A stretch of 64,000 nucleotides of DNA from Persicobacter psychrovividus (GTDB taxonomy: Bacteria; Bacteroidota; Bacteroidia; Cytophagales; Cyclobacteriaceae), in the NCBI RefSeq assembly GCF_036492425.1, contig NZ_AP025294.1, positions 340,593 to 404,592 of the forward strand. The letters run 5' to 3'. Numbering within the stretch: the stretch's first letter is position 1; every line of letters starts with the position of its first letter. Below are positions 25,704 through 34,678 of the stretch, piece after piece. The notes beneath the pieces were generated by a model, which had not been told where the DNA came from, did no database searches, and worked only from the letters and a program-made list of their open reading frames with translations. Both the position numbers and the translations under genes were made by a program.

Positions 25704-26282
25704 TTATTTTATTCGTTTTCTATTTACGTTGTACATATCAAAATTCGGATTTTTCCAAAATTTTTCAAGTCCGTTTTTCTCAATATATTCCATTTCGGAC
25801 GCATAGATTGGATAAAGTCCAGCAATATTGATTTTGTAATTCAGTCCCACGTCGATATTCGCAAAATCTTTTTTGTCCAAAATCGAAGGTGCAAATACAA
25901 GAAATGCGTCCATTTCTGATTCCTCCGATATTTTTTCTCTAAAGTTAATTGTGTTGCTATAGCTAAAGGGGCAATCTCCTCTCAAATTGTTTGCTAAATA
26001 TCCTGCAACTTGAGCCCAAGATGCATCTTTCGAGCCAACTGTAACTATCAATTCAGGTCGTCCAAATTTCCAGTCTGGATGATTTCCGAGTGAAAGTCCG
26101 TACGTAATTCCAGTTATCATTCCTTTTTCTGGAATGTCTTTATAGACAATGCTTGTAACTCCAGGAATTCCGTCCGTTTTAGATTCCTCTTTATAGTATT
26201 CAGGTTCAGTTTGGAAAATCCTATCCAAATGAGCCATATACTTTTCGACTGGTGTTTTTTTCTTAAATAGTCCTTTCAGCAT
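25704..26282 (-). CDS. Suppressor-of-fused (SUFU) domain protein
   Basis: 192 residues, single domain. GITYGLSLGNHPDWKFGRPELIVTVGS (about 58-84) followed by WAQVAGYLANNL, the basic-aromatic NTINF strand and FAPSIL match the bacterial SUFU fold. The end LYPIYASEMEYIEKNGLEKFW is also typical. Bacterial SUFU proteins are best known as immunity proteins against polymorphic toxins. No toxin is encoded next to it, so here it would act as an orphan protective cassette (inference). The start is ATG; no signal peptide, so cytoplasmic. Confidence 0.82.
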   Translation of the reverse strand: MLKGLFKKKTPVEKYMAHLDRIFQTEPEYYKEESKTDGIPGVTSIVYKDIPEKGMITGITYGLSLGNHPDWKFGRPELIVTVGSKDASWAQVAGYLANNLRGDCPFSYSNTINFREKISEESEMDAFLVFAPSILDKKDFANIDVGLNYKINIAGLYPIYASEMEYIEKNGLEKFWKNPNFDMYNVNRKRIK

Positions 26283-26301
26283 AAAGGTTGGTTTACATTA
26301 C

Positions 26302-26430
26302 TGGCAACGGTCTCGGCTATGAACAGTTGGGGATTTTTGCCCTAACTTTTCGGTTTAGCACAGACCTTTGTTTTATGTTTATACTTTCGTTTATCACTTT
26401 CGCCCCAATTGTTTATAGCTATTGTTACAC
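26302..26430 (-). other. attC site of the 26425-26979 cassette
   Basis: Same arms as the site at 2957 (CTCGGCTATGAACAGTTGGG with CCCCAATTGTTTATAGCTAT). The core GTTACAC contains the stop codon of the gene. Confidence 0.92.
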
Positions 26431-26979
26431 CACGTTTTTTATTCCGATTTTATATTTTTCCGCTGTTTTTTTATCGAATACAAGAGTCAAATGGTCTTGC
26501 ATTCCGATTATTCTTCCGTCTCTAATTTCGAGAGCAGAAATCCACACTTCTTTCCCATTCTCAAATTCAAGTCGTACATCTTGCGGATAGTAATTTCGTT
26601 TGTCCTCATTAATCAAACTCCAATAGGACCAACAGCTTTCAATTCCGCTGATTTTTGCTCCGATTAGTTCAGTCCATTTTTGGTTGTTGGTCGCATTGTA
26701 TTTTTTAGCTCCATTTTCTGTGCTGAATTCAGCCGATATAGTTCCATTTCGGAATTTTAAATCGTATTGGGTGTATTCGTTTCCCCACACAAAATAGAAA
26801 TTCAGCTTGTCAGAGGTAACTAATTCAATTCCGTAATCCAATGTGTGATATTCAATTTCATTCCACATAGGTTCTCCGTAATCTATTTCGTAGTAATTTA
26901 CTTCCGCAATCGACTTTCCAACCAGTTCTCTAATCGGTTTTTCGTATTTGTTAATTTCTATTTCGATTGTTTTTTTCAA
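26425..26979 (-). CDS. Hypothetical cassette protein, 184 aa, copy 2 of 2
   Basis: Duplicate of 3080-3634 with Lys for Asn at residue 11 and one silent or near-silent change mid-gene. It has the same TTG start and the stop inside the core. It lies between unrelated neighbours (SUFU cassette and 27122-27868), so it moved alone. Confidence 0.75.
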   Translation of the reverse strand: MKKTIEIEINKYEKPIRELVGKSIAEVNYYEIDYGEPMWNEIEYHTLDYGIELVTSDKLNFYFVWGNEYTQYDLKFRNGTISAEFSTENGAKKYNATNNQKWTELIGAKISGIESCWSYWSLINEDKRNYYPQDVRLEFENGKEVWISALEIRDGRIIGMQDHLTLVFDKKTAEKYKIGIKNVV

Positions 26980-26984
26980 ATGTG

Positions 26985-27115
26985 GTGTAACGGTCTCGGC
27001 TATGAGTAGTTGCGTGGGTTATCACTTAACTCTGCAAGTACACACCAAGCTGAAAATCAGCTAGGATTTTCGGAAGTAGGCGAGAACAAGCAATTACTTA
27101 TAGCCATTGTTGTAA
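26985..27115 (-). other. attC site of the 27122-27868 cassette
   Basis: Arms CTCGGCTATGAGTAGTTGCG and CAATTACTTATAGCCATT. The core GTTGTAATGC pairs with GCATTACAAC at 27884-27893. Confidence 0.9.
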
Positions 27116-27121
27116 TGCGTT

Positions 27122-27868
27122 TTATTGTGCCCAAATAACATTATCACCCCATTTATATTTCTGAGGATTAAAAAATTCTTTTCCATTTTCACTAGTTGCG
27201 ATTTTTAACGATTCTCCAGAAAATAGTTTATAATTAAAACCACATAGGAAAAAACCCGATTCAAACTCCACACAATTATGATTTATGTCTATTGAATTTT
27301 CATCTTTCCAATTAATCCAACTTTCATTGTTAGCTTGATAATATACTTTTACACCACTAGAATAATTTTTATCGTCAAATCGACCAAAATATGTTTTAAA
27401 TATTTCAATTTTATCATTGAGAGTTTTTTTAATTTTTTCTCTCTCTATGTAAAAATCAAAATTCTTTAAATCTTTATCCAACTCTTTTAATAATTCTCGA
27501 ATAATCTTGTCTTGATACATTTGCTTTTTTAATAATTCACATATGTAGTTAGCAGAGTTAACGATTTCATCATTGTTAACATACTTTTCATTACAATAAC
27601 CGTTAATCGATATATTTATTGCTACAGATAAATCTAAAGCATTGAAAAAAAATTTATTTGGATTAAAAATAGAGTTCATTAATCCTTTAACGGGAGATTT
27701 TGAAAAAGCATCTCTTAATTCATAATGCTCCGATATAATAAAATGGTTGTTGACACTCTCTAAAAATGATGGAAAGAAAACATTATTAAAGTATAATTTT
27801 TTCCCATTGTTGATTTTTGAATTAATCCAATATGTTTTTAAAATAGTGTCTATTAGTATTTTTATCAT
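27122..27868 (-). CDS. Hypothetical cassette protein, 248 aa
   Basis: Very Asn/Lys/Ile-rich and more AT-rich than its neighbours, which hints at a different donor. It is mostly helical in the first 150 residues (NYICELLKKQMYQDKIIRELLKELDKDLKNF), then has strand-like aromatic segments (YYQANNESWINWKDEN, FFLCGFNYKLFSG). No signal peptide or TM segment. I do not recognise the family. The start is ATG; sole gene of its cassette. Confidence 0.72.
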   Translation of the reverse strand: MIKILIDTILKTYWINSKINNGKKLYFNNVFFPSFLESVNNHFIISEHYELRDAFSKSPVKGLMNSIFNPNKFFFNALDLSVAINISINGYCNEKYVNNDEIVNSANYICELLKKQMYQDKIIRELLKELDKDLKNFDFYIEREKIKKTLNDKIEIFKTYFGRFDDKNYSSGVKVYYQANNESWINWKDENSIDINHNCVEFESGFFLCGFNYKLFSGESLKIATSENGKEFFNPQKYKWGDNVIWAQ

Positions 27869-27892
27869 ATCTGTTTTTTTAATGCATTACAA

Positions 27893-28534
27893 CGGTGTGT
27901 ATATGGTGCGCTGGGGATTTTATCCTTCCGAAGCTGGCGGTTTATTTCCAAGCCCAAGTTTTGAATCTGTTATATTTGCTCTGCTAAACCGATTCAAAAC
28001 TTGGGCGATGGTTGATTTGGATTTGAGGTTTCATCACCCACCAAAACCCCTGTGCGCTATATATAGTGTTATCTCTTTTCATCGTTCCTAATTTCATCGA
28101 ATCGATGAGATTCGTTCTATTAGTCTCATAAACTTTCTGTTCACGTAACTTATTATAAAATATAAACTCCTATTTATTGATGTCAGGTGCGTCCAATTTT
28201 AACGTTTAGCGATCACTCCTGCTCACCACAATATTTGGAAAGATGCGACTTGAAACCATTTATGGTCACGCTAAATTGAATTGAAAAAATGCTGAATCAC
28301 GTTTTGCTGTTGTTCGTTTTTCTGCATTGAAAATCGGAAGTCAAAAACCATTTATGGTCGATCTAATATTTTTTGAAATTCCCAATCCATGCGACACCGC
28401 AATTGTCAAATCAACGCTGAGTTAATTTTGATAAACTCTTGTTATACTTCTACTTATTAACAATTTACCTTAAAGTATTCAAGCATATGATCATTCTGAC
28501 AACCAAAATAGACCGCTATTTTTAGCAGAGATAA
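27893..28534 (-). repeat. ORF-less cassette, family A, copy A6
   Basis: The attC is at 27887-28074. It appears identical to A5. No gene. Confidence 0.92.
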
Positions 28535-28656
28535 CGGTCTGCGTATGAAATGTGGGGCTTTGGAACTCGTCTGTGTCAACCGAGCACTACTGCTTTTTGA
28601 GAGCACCAAATCCTCTGAACCATTGTCAGCCCCATATTTTATACGCTTTGTTGTGG
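28529..28656 (-). other. attC site of the 28665-29093 cassette
   Basis: Arms CTGCGTATGAAATGTGGGGC and GCCCCATATTTTATACGC. The core GTTGTGGGC pairs with GCCCACAAC. The same site is at 54551. Confidence 0.92.
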
Positions 28657-28664
28657 GCAGTTTT

Positions 28665-29093
28665 TTACTTTTTTATTGCTTTCAAAAAATCGTCTGGTCG
28701 TTTGGTCATAAATACTACTTGTTTGTCTTTTCCATCTTCTGTTTTAAAGTCCACCGTGATCTTTCTTCCTTGCCTGTCAGTCCTTATTATGTTGTCAAGT
28801 GAGACTTTATGTAATAAGTCGTAATGCTTTCCAATGCCGGCAAAAAGTAACATGCTTTTAAGCCATAATTCTTTGTCCGTCACAACTATGTCCAAGGCGT
28901 TTCTTGCACCTCCCATTTTGGTCGTCCAAGATTTGTTCGAGTGTCCCGATGCTGATTTGTCCCGATAAACTACACGAACAGAGTGGATGTCTGGGAATAT
29001 TGAAAGTGCTTTTTTCCCTCTTTTATAGAAAGTTGTCAGGATGAATGCTGCTACAATCACCCAAACGATTAAAAATATTGTCTCTCCGTTCAT
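28665..29093 (-). CDS. Membrane-anchored PH-like-domain protein, copy 1 of 2
   Basis: 142 residues. One N-terminal TM helix (ETIFLIVWVIVAAFILTTFY) is followed by the basic stop-transfer KRGKK, then a beta-rich domain ending in a helix (TVDFKTEDGKDKQVVFMTKRPDDFLKAIKK). The strand order with a C-terminal helix resembles small bacterial PH-like domains, an inference from pattern only. The start is ATG. An apparently identical copy is at 54687-55115 with the same attC. Confidence 0.68.
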   Translation of the reverse strand: MNGETIFLIVWVIVAAFILTTFYKRGKKALSIFPDIHSVRVVYRDKSASGHSNKSWTTKMGGARNALDIVVTDKELWLKSMLLFAGIGKHYDLLHKVSLDNIIRTDRQGRKITVDFKTEDGKDKQVVFMTKRPDDFLKAIKK

Positions 29094-29113
29094 ATTTTTT
29101 TAATTGCCCACAA

Positions 29114-29755
29114 CGGTGTGTATATGGTGCGATGGGGATTTGATCCTGCCGAAGCTGGCGGTTTATTTCCAAGCCCAAGTTTTGAATCTGTTATATTTGC
29201 TCTGCTAAACCGATTCAAAACTTGGGCGATGGTTGATTTGGATTTGAGGTTTCATCACCCACAGAACCCCCTGTGCACTATATATAGTGTTATCTCTTTT
29301 TCATCGTTCCTAATTTCATAGAATCGATGAGTTTTGTTCTGATAGTCTAATCGTCTTTCTATTCACGTAACTTATTATAAAATATAGGTTTCGATTTATT
29401 GATGTTAGGTGCGTCCAATTTTTACGTTTAGCGATCACCGTTGTTGAAAAAAATGTATGAAAGTCTGCGGCTTGAAACCATTTATGGTCACACTAAATTG
29501 AATTGAAAAAATGCTGAATCACGTTTAGCTGATATTCGATTTTTTACTTTGTAAATCGGAAGCCAAAAACCATTTATGGTCAATCTAATATTTTTGAAAT
29601 TCCCAACCCTTCCGACACCCCAATTTTCAAAACAACGCTGAGTTAATTTTGACAAACTCTTGTTATACTTCTATTTATTAACACTTTACCTTAAAGTATT
29701 CACGCATATGTTCATTCTGATGACCAAGATAGACCGCTATTTTTAGCAGAGATAA
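29114..29755 (-). repeat. ORF-less cassette, family A, copy A7
   Basis: The attC is at 29108-29295, with GTGCGATGGGG for GTGCGCTGGGG in its left arm and GTGCACTATATATAG in the right. Both ACCATTTATGGT boxes are kept. No gene. Confidence 0.9.
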
Positions 29756-30395
29756 CGGTGTGTATATGGTGCGCTGGGGATTTTATCCTTCCGTAGCTGC
29801 GGTTTATTTCCAAGCCCAAGTTTTGAATCTGTTTTATTTGCTCTGCTAAACCGATTCAAAACTTGGGCGATGGTTGATTTGGATTTGAGGTTTCATCACC
29901 CACCAAAACCCCTGTGCGCTATATATAGTGTTATCTCTTTTCATCGTTCCTAATTTCATCGAATCGATGAGCTTCGTTCTATTAGTCTCATAAACTTTCT
30001 GTTCACGTAACTTATTATAAAATATAAACTCTTATTTATTGATGTCAGGTGCGTCCAATTTTCACGTTTAGCGATCACCGTTGTTGAAAAAAATGTTTGA
30101 AAGTCTGCGGCTAGAAACCATTTATGGTCACACTAAATTGAATTGAAAAAATGCTGAATCACGTTTAGCTGATATTCGTTATTTTACTTTGAAAATCGGA
30201 AGCCAAAAACCATTTATGGTCAATCTAAATTTTTTGAAATTCCCAACCCTTCCGACACCCCAATTTTCAAATCAACGCTGAGTTAATTTTGATAAACTCT
30301 TGTTATACAACTTTTTATTAACACTTTACCTTAAAGTAATCACACATATCTTCATTCTGATAACCAAGATAGACCGCTATTTTTAGCAGAGATAA
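29756..30395 (-). repeat. ORF-less cassette, family A, copy A8
   Basis: The attC is at 29750-29936, with the CCGTAGCTGCGG variant. It appears identical to A13, A18 and A19. No gene. It directly follows A7, forming a tandem. Confidence 0.92.
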
Positions 30396-30518
30396 CGGTT
30401 TAGCTATGAGCAGGCGGGCTTAAAAGCTACTTTCCTGTCAGCCGTGACCATAGTTTTTTAAAAGTTTTATCGTTTCTTTTAGCACTGTCCGCCCGCTTGC
30501 TTATAGCCGTTGTTGTGG
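30390..30518 (-). other. attC site of the 30427-31065 cassette
   Basis: Arms TTAGCTATGAGCAGGCGGGC and GCCCGCTTGCTTATAGCCG. The core GTTGTGGGTA pairs with TACCCACAAC. The left part of this site is translated as the C-terminus of the gene. Copies are at 38165 and 51198. Confidence 0.92.
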
Positions 30519-31065
30519 GTAGTGTTTTTTCTTTTTCTTCTGTTCGTTCTTGTTCGTCTGATTCAACTTCAATTCCATGAACATATTTGTCAATCCACTT
30601 TCTTGCTTCCTTTTTAAGGACCTCTTCGATGTTGTCTAAGTCCGCTCCTTCAAAGTAATAGTTCACGCCAATTTCTTCGAGTTCGTCCCATCCGTGGTAA
30701 ATCAGATAGAAGTTCATAAGTCCCGATTCATAGTCATTGTCCACGCAAAGTTGGTAGAGAGACTGTAAGTTCGTTCTTATCTCACGGTCGTTTAGAATTG
30801 CGTTCAAGTGGTAATGCGTTTCTGCAATCACAGCACTTTTATAGTCGAGTTCTTCAAGTCCTAATTCGTTTAGAACATTGGTAACATAGGGTCTGATTTC
30901 AAACCTGTCAATAGGTTCAGAAAATGAAGCAAGCATTAACACATTGTCAGTATCTTTTCCTTGTCGGATTAGGTCAATAGCCCAATCAACCGCTTTAGAA
31001 TAGTCGAAATGCTCCAATTCCTTATGGCTTTGAATCAGTCTTAATATGTGCTGTTCGTTCGTCAT
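30427..31065 (-). CDS. Hypothetical protein with attC-encoded C-terminus, copy 1 of 3
   Basis: 212 residues. It is acidic and helical up to about 170 (DYSKAVDWAIDLIRQGKDTDNVLMLASFSEP, YQLCVDNDYESGLMNFYLIYHGWDELEEIG), then has a Glu-rich linker (SDEQERTEEKEK). The last 33 or so residues (from TLPTTTAISKRADSAKR to SRLTGK) are encoded across the core and more than half of the attC, and are strongly basic. The recombination site thus supplies a charged tail. Copies at 38202 and 51235 differ by one or two residues. Function unknown. Confidence 0.72.
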   Translation of the reverse strand: MTNEQHILRLIQSHKELEHFDYSKAVDWAIDLIRQGKDTDNVLMLASFSEPIDRFEIRPYVTNVLNELGLEELDYKSAVIAETHYHLNAILNDREIRTNLQSLYQLCVDNDYESGLMNFYLIYHGWDELEEIGVNYYFEGADLDNIEEVLKKEARKWIDKYVHGIEVESDEQERTEEKEKTLPTTTAISKRADSAKRNDKTFKKLWSRLTGK

Positions 31066-31075
31066 TTTACATTAC

Positions 31076-31206
31076 CCACAACGGTCTCGGCTATGAACAG
31101 TTGCGTGGTTTAGCGCGGACTTTTGCAAGTACACGAGAAGCTGAAAATTCCTGCGGAATTTTCAGGATAAGCCTGTAATAGCAATTGTTTATAGCCATTG
31201 TTGTAG
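31076..31206 (-). other. attC site of the 31211-31681 cassette
   Basis: Arms CTCGGCTATGAACAGTTGCG and GCAATTGTTTATAGCCATT. The core GTTGTAGCAC pairs with GTGCTACAAC. The same site is at 41362. Confidence 0.92.
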
Positions 31207-31210
31207 CACG

Positions 31211-31681
31211 TTATTTATATTCATATTTATTCCGCCAAATTTCTTCTCCTTTTAAAAAGTCAAGAAGAATTTCAGTCATTTGTTCAACCGTTTCTAATGG
31301 TTTTACCAATAAAATATGGTCATCGTCTGTCACAAATCCAGAAGCTAATCCATCATCGCCTAAACTTCCGCTTACGTGCAACGCTTTATATACATTTTCA
31401 TCTTCCAATTGCACAATGTGAAATTCATTCCAATTTGTTGAATTCATTGTGCTTTTTATTATTTCCGCTGTTGCTTTGTCAGATATAGTTTTTGTGGTTT
31501 CTCCATAATTATAAGAGACAGTAAGCTTTAAATCTCGCTTTTCATGTCGGTTTTCAGCATTCCGTAGTTCAGTCTTATTTTCAGCAATTCCGAGTTTATT
31601 TGAATTCTGTTTTGAATTCCAGCTAACCAAGACAATTATTCCAATTAATCCTAAAACTCCAATGATTATGTAGGTATTCAT
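31211..31681 (-). CDS. Membrane-anchored hypothetical protein, 156 aa, copy 1 of 2
   Basis: MNTYIIIGVLGLIGIIVLVSW is a single N-terminal TM anchor or uncleaved signal. An Asn/Lys/Glu-rich linker follows, then a domain of about 105 residues (LKLTVSYNYGETTKTISDKATAEIIKSTM, ALHVSGSLGDDGLASGFVTDDDHILLV). I chose ATG 31681; a GTG three codons earlier is in frame. Function unknown. An apparently identical copy is at 41497-41967. Confidence 0.72.
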   Translation of the reverse strand: MNTYIIIGVLGLIGIIVLVSWNSKQNSNKLGIAENKTELRNAENRHEKRDLKLTVSYNYGETTKTISDKATAEIIKSTMNSTNWNEFHIVQLEDENVYKALHVSGSLGDDGLASGFVTDDDHILLVKPLETVEQMTEILLDFLKGEEIWRNKYEYK

Positions 31682-31709
31682 TCTTTTCACGCGATTTTGG
31701 TTTAATGTG

Positions 31710-31840
31710 CTACAACGTTCGGTGTATGGTGTCGTAAGGGATTGCGGGCTTCAAACCTATCAAGTTACCACCCGAAATTAATGCGGTTGATTCCGCTCGA
31801 AAACCTCTGAAACCCTTATCCACTATACACATTGTTGTAG
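31710..31840 (-). other. attC site of the 31848-32753 cassette
   Basis: Identical in arms and core to the site at 14568 (GTGTATGGTGTCGTAAGGG with CCCTTATCCACTATACAC). Confidence 0.92.
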
Positions 31841-31847
31841 CCCGTAA

Positions 31848-32753
31848 TTATTTGTATTCCTGAGTTTTAAATAAACTTTCAAGATTCTCTTTATAATTTT
31901 TCGAGTATTTATAATACTGTTTCTCTTTTAAAATCGAACCTAATACTAAATCCATTTTTTGCTCCTTAAATTTCTTTTTCTGATTTAAGCACATATAATG
32001 ATAAATCAATGTATTAAGGTATTTATCAATGAAGTATTCTTTATAGCTCATTTCGTCTTCATCTTTTAGGATTTTCATCTTAAAGTCAGGAAAGTTCAAA
32101 TCAAGATACTGGTAATATGGTTGTCCATTAAACTTTGGATATTTGCTAATCTTTTCCATCGCTGCCTTATAGTTTGGTGGCTTAACAATATTCATGTACC
32201 CCCAAATAGTCATGCCGCATAGACTCATTGCTTTTAAGAAAAAAATCCCTTTTTCGGTATCACTCTTTAGATTATAACTATTCAATTCAAAATTCACGGC
32301 TGTCAAATCAAATGGTTGATTCTTATTTCCAATCCCACTAAATAACATATCATAGTAATTATCAACTAAAGCAAAATATTTGATGTCAGAATTCAAGGTA
32401 TCAGCAATCAATTTATAATTGTCTTTAGGATTCTCCTCTCGAATATTTAGGTTTATCTGTCTAACTACAAAAATGTATTTTAGAGATGTTGTGTCAGGAA
32501 GTTGTAAAAATCTCTCAGAAGTCAGGTCGTTTTTAGGAGTAATCGTCTGTTTGATAAACTCAACTGTTACATTCAACTTATCTGTCTTTAGTTTATCCAA
32601 TTTTTCATCAGTCCCCTCGGGAGGGTTATTTCGAAACATGAAGTTTCTATAAATCTTTCCTAACTCAATCAGGTTGTTGTCAATTTCTTGATTCTGTGAA
32701 TATGAATTAATTGCAATTACGCTTAAAAATAAATAGGCTAAAATCTTTCTCAT
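31848..32753 (-). CDS. Secreted hypothetical protein, 301 aa, copy 2 of 2
   Basis: Protein identical to 14706-15611, with the same signal peptide MRKILAYLFLSVIAINSYSQ and the same attC. Neighbours differ on both sides, so the two copies moved as single cassettes. Confidence 0.78.
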   Translation of the reverse strand: MRKILAYLFLSVIAINSYSQNQEIDNNLIELGKIYRNFMFRNNPPEGTDEKLDKLKTDKLNVTVEFIKQTITPKNDLTSERFLQLPDTTSLKYIFVVRQINLNIREENPKDNYKLIADTLNSDIKYFALVDNYYDMLFSGIGNKNQPFDLTAVNFELNSYNLKSDTEKGIFFLKAMSLCGMTIWGYMNIVKPPNYKAAMEKISKYPKFNGQPYYQYLDLNFPDFKMKILKDEDEMSYKEYFIDKYLNTLIYHYMCLNQKKKFKEQKMDLVLGSILKEKQYYKYSKNYKENLESLFKTQEYK

Positions 32754-32781
32754 ATGTAATAATGTTTCATCTTCTTATGGG

Positions 32782-32912
32782 CTACAACGGTTTGAATATG
32801 GTGCGTTTGGTATTTTAACACCAATAGTTTTCAGTTTACTACTATGTTTATTTATTGCTATCATTTTCAATTTTAGCACTACCTGCCAAATGCACTATAT
32901 TTTTTGTTGCCA
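32782..32912 (-). other. attC site of the GNAT cassette
   Basis: Arms GAATATGGTGCGTTTGGTAT and CCAAATGCACTATATTTTTT. The core GTTGCCAGTA pairs with TACTGGCAAC at 33448-33457. It overlaps the 3' end of the acetyltransferase gene. Confidence 0.85.
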
Positions 32913-33432
32913 GTAGTTTTTCATTCCATTCTGATTTTAATATTGACATAATCAATTTATCGTGAAATTCATTGTCTCGAAAAGACGCTTCTCTTAATCG
33001 TCCTTCTATTTTGAATCCAGATTTTTCATATGCTTTCAGCCCACCAATATTGGGTTCTGATACTGTTAGCATTATTCGGTTTAAATTATAATTGTTAAAT
33101 CCTATTTTTAAAATCTGTTCAGTAACTTTTGTTCCGATTCCTTTTCCCCATAATCTTTTCTCACCAATAAAAATATAATACTCACCCGATTTATTTGTCT
33201 CAGATATGTCACAAATTCCAGCATATCCAATTAATTCATTTGTTGATTCAAAAAATATTCCCAGTGTAATATCTTTTTCATTTCTCATCAATTCGGAATA
33301 CCAGTTTTCAATTTCCTTTTCTGAATTAATTTTTCTAAACAGTGATAAAGAATATTTAATCACTTCATCATCATTAATCCAACTATAGAATGGAAAAATG
33401 TCAGATTTTGATAATGTTTTTAATGTAACCAT
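32848..33432 (-). CDS. GNAT-family N-acetyltransferase (RimJ/RimL-like)
   Basis: 194 residues. The acetyl-CoA loop is at 93-101 (RLWGKGIGT), with motif B NIGGLKAYEKSGFKIEGRLREASFRDNEFHDKLIMSIL following. That layout is typical of the RimJ/RimL/SpeG-like branch, which transfers acetyl to protein N-termini, polyamines or small amines; the substrate here is unknown. The last 18 or so residues (TKNIVHLAGSAKIENDSNK) run into attC and are not part of the fold. The start is ATG. The most confidently assigned enzyme in this part of the array. Confidence 0.88.
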   Translation of the reverse strand: MVTLKTLSKSDIFPFYSWINDDEVIKYSLSLFRKINSEKEIENWYSELMRNEKDITLGIFFESTNELIGYAGICDISETNKSGEYYIFIGEKRLWGKGIGTKVTEQILKIGFNNYNLNRIMLTVSEPNIGGLKAYEKSGFKIEGRLREASFRDNEFHDKLIMSILKSEWNEKLLATKNIVHLAGSAKIENDSNK

Positions 33433-33456
33433 ATGCTCTTTTCAAATTACTGGCAA

Positions 33457-34037
33457 CGGTGTGTATATGGTGCGCTGGGAATTTTATCCTTCCGAAGCTC
33501 GCGGCATGATCCAAGCCCAAGTTTTGAATCTGTTTTATTTGCTCTGCTAAACCGATTCAAAACTTGGGCGATGGTTGATTTGGATTTGAGGTTTCATCAC
33601 CCACAGAAACCCCTGTGCGCTATATATAGTGTTGTTCCTTGTCTTTTCGTCTTCCTGTAAGACTATGATTTTGTTATATCGATTTTCGTTATTGCATCTT
33701 TCAACAACATTACAACTCGCTATTCATTTCACCAAATCAATTACCAAACGGCTGTGTTTTCAATCTATTTTGATTTTGTCCGTTAACTAATGCCAATGAT
33801 TAACTCCCCTTCTATATTCTTGACCAAAATCCCTGTTGTAGTCGAGGCAATTTTAGTTATTGATACGTCCGAGACATTTGAGTTTGCTCCTCTTCTATCA
33901 ATCAAGTTTTCCATTACTGTTTCTCCTAAGCATTCTTACCGTTGGATCGCTATTTGATATTTGCGATGATTGAAATTTTGGTAGCCACGTTTCGTTCTGA
34001 TTGTTGAAATCTGATGACCGACGTGGATTGGGAACAA
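33457..34037 (-). repeat. ORF-less cassette, family B, copy B4
   Basis: The attC is at 33451-33637, with the variant GCGGCATGATCC. Body GTTGTTCC to GGAACAAC. No gene. Confidence 0.9.
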
Positions 34038-34678
34038 CGGTGTGTATATGGTGCGCTGGGGATTTTATCCTTCTGAAGCTGGCGGATTATTTCCAAGCCC
34101 AAGTTTTGAATCTGTTTTATTTGCTCTGCTAAATCGATTCAAAACTTGGGCGATGGCTGATTTGGATTTGAGGTTTCATCACTCACAGAAACCCCTGTGC
34201 GCTATATATAGTGTTATCTCTTTTCATCGTTCCTAATTTCATCGAATCGATGAGTTTTGTTCTATTAGTCTCATCAACTTTCTGTTCACGTAACTTATTA
34301 TAAAATATAGATTCCGATTTATTGATGTCAGGTGCGTCCAATTTTAACGTTTAGCGTTCACCGTTATTGATAACAATATTTGAAAGACGGCGGCTTGAAA
34401 CCATTTATGGTCACGCTAAATTGAATTGAAGAAATAATGAATCACCTTTTACTGTTGCTCATTTTTTTACTTTGAAAATCGGAAGTCAAAAACCATTTAT
34501 GGTCAATCTAATATTCTTGAAATTCCCAACCCTTCCGACACCCCAATTTTCAAATCAACGCTGAGTTAATTTTGACAAACTCTTGTTATACTTCTATTTA
34601 TTAACACTTTACCTTAAAGTATTCACGCATATCTTAATTCTGATAAACAAGAGAGACCGCTATTTTTAGCAGAGATAA
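34038..34678 (-). repeat. ORF-less cassette, family A, copy A9
   Basis: The attC is at 34032-34219. The body has the CGTTATTGATAA allele with a right half of the CCTTCCGACACC type. No gene. Confidence 0.9.

Noticed and set aside
28069..28534. Family A as a MITE or transposon
   Set aside because: Its ends coincide exactly with cassette cores (GTTATCTC/GAGATAAC) and with the attC, and there is no target duplication; it is a cassette, not an inserted element.
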